Positions 5,517 through 5,541 of a DNA stretch of 5,541 nucleotides are shown piece after piece. The notes below the pieces were generated by a model. The model did no database searches, had not been told where the DNA came from, and saw only the letters and a program-made list of their open reading frames with translations. The stretch's first letter is position 1; the number at the start of each line of letters is the position of its first letter. The position numbers and the translations under genes were made by a program. Source of the stretch: Methanofastidiosum sp964630765 (GTDB taxonomy: Archaea; Methanobacteriota_B; Thermococci; Methanofastidiosales; Methanofastidiosaceae). The stretch lies in contig CAZVXE010000072.1 of the NCBI GenBank assembly GCA_964630765.1, positions 1 through 5,541 on the forward strand, given 5' to 3'.

Positions 5517-5541
5517 AGGTTACCAGAAAGATTAATTTTTT

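Noticed and set aside
5517..5541. Promoter of the rpa operon
   Set aside because: Only 25 bases upstream are visible. They are AT-rich on their outer side, but the expected TATA position lies at or beyond the window edge, and GGTAACC is a poor ribosome-site match.

Overview
The window looks like a piece of an AT-rich euryarchaeal chromosome. The evidence is a RadA-type (not RecA-type) recombinase with an N-terminal helix-hairpin-helix domain, a multi-OB-fold archaeal replication protein A, a long archaeal FKBP, TATA-like boxes about 26-33 bases ahead of start codons, T-tract terminators, and GGTGAT/GGAGG ribosome sites that match the archaeal 16S 3' end. The lineage cannot be fixed from this sequence; a mesophilic methanogen-like euryarchaeon such as Methanofastidiosa is a guess only.

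Left part, plus strand. Bases 1-162 are regulatory. They hold the probable first 14 codons of a divergent minus-strand gene (start at 44), two TATA-like boxes facing opposite ways, and a cluster of GTTTCA half-sites that includes one perfect inverted repeat (81-97). Next comes a two-gene operon, 163-1035 and 1035-1832, joined by a TAATG overlap. It encodes an exported or membrane-anchored helical protein and a single-pass membrane protein with coiled coils on both sides of the membrane and a small cysteine-containing extracytoplasmic end domain. I recognise neither as a named family; together they look like a cell-envelope pair.

Middle, minus strand. A 96-residue two-helix membrane protein (1834-2124) lies tail-to-tail with the plus-strand operon, one base apart. 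It has its own TATA-like box and a very short leader.

Right part, minus strand. Three genes are read in the order rpa (5516-3810), radA (3810-2863) and a SlyD-like FKBP prolyl isomerase/chaperone (2854-2189), ending in a T-tract terminator. rpa and radA overlap by one base, and the radA ribosome site lies inside the last rpa codons. The radA-FKBP gap is 8 bases and the FKBP starts with TTG. RPA coats single-stranded DNA, RadA forms the recombinase filament on it, and the co-transcribed FKBP may help fold proteins.

No RNA gene, CRISPR array, insertion sequence or complete mobile element was seen. The least explained parts are the GTTTCA-bearing divergent control region with the envelope operon it precedes, and the RPA, which has two divergent C-terminal OB-like segments and no zinc-finger cysteines.
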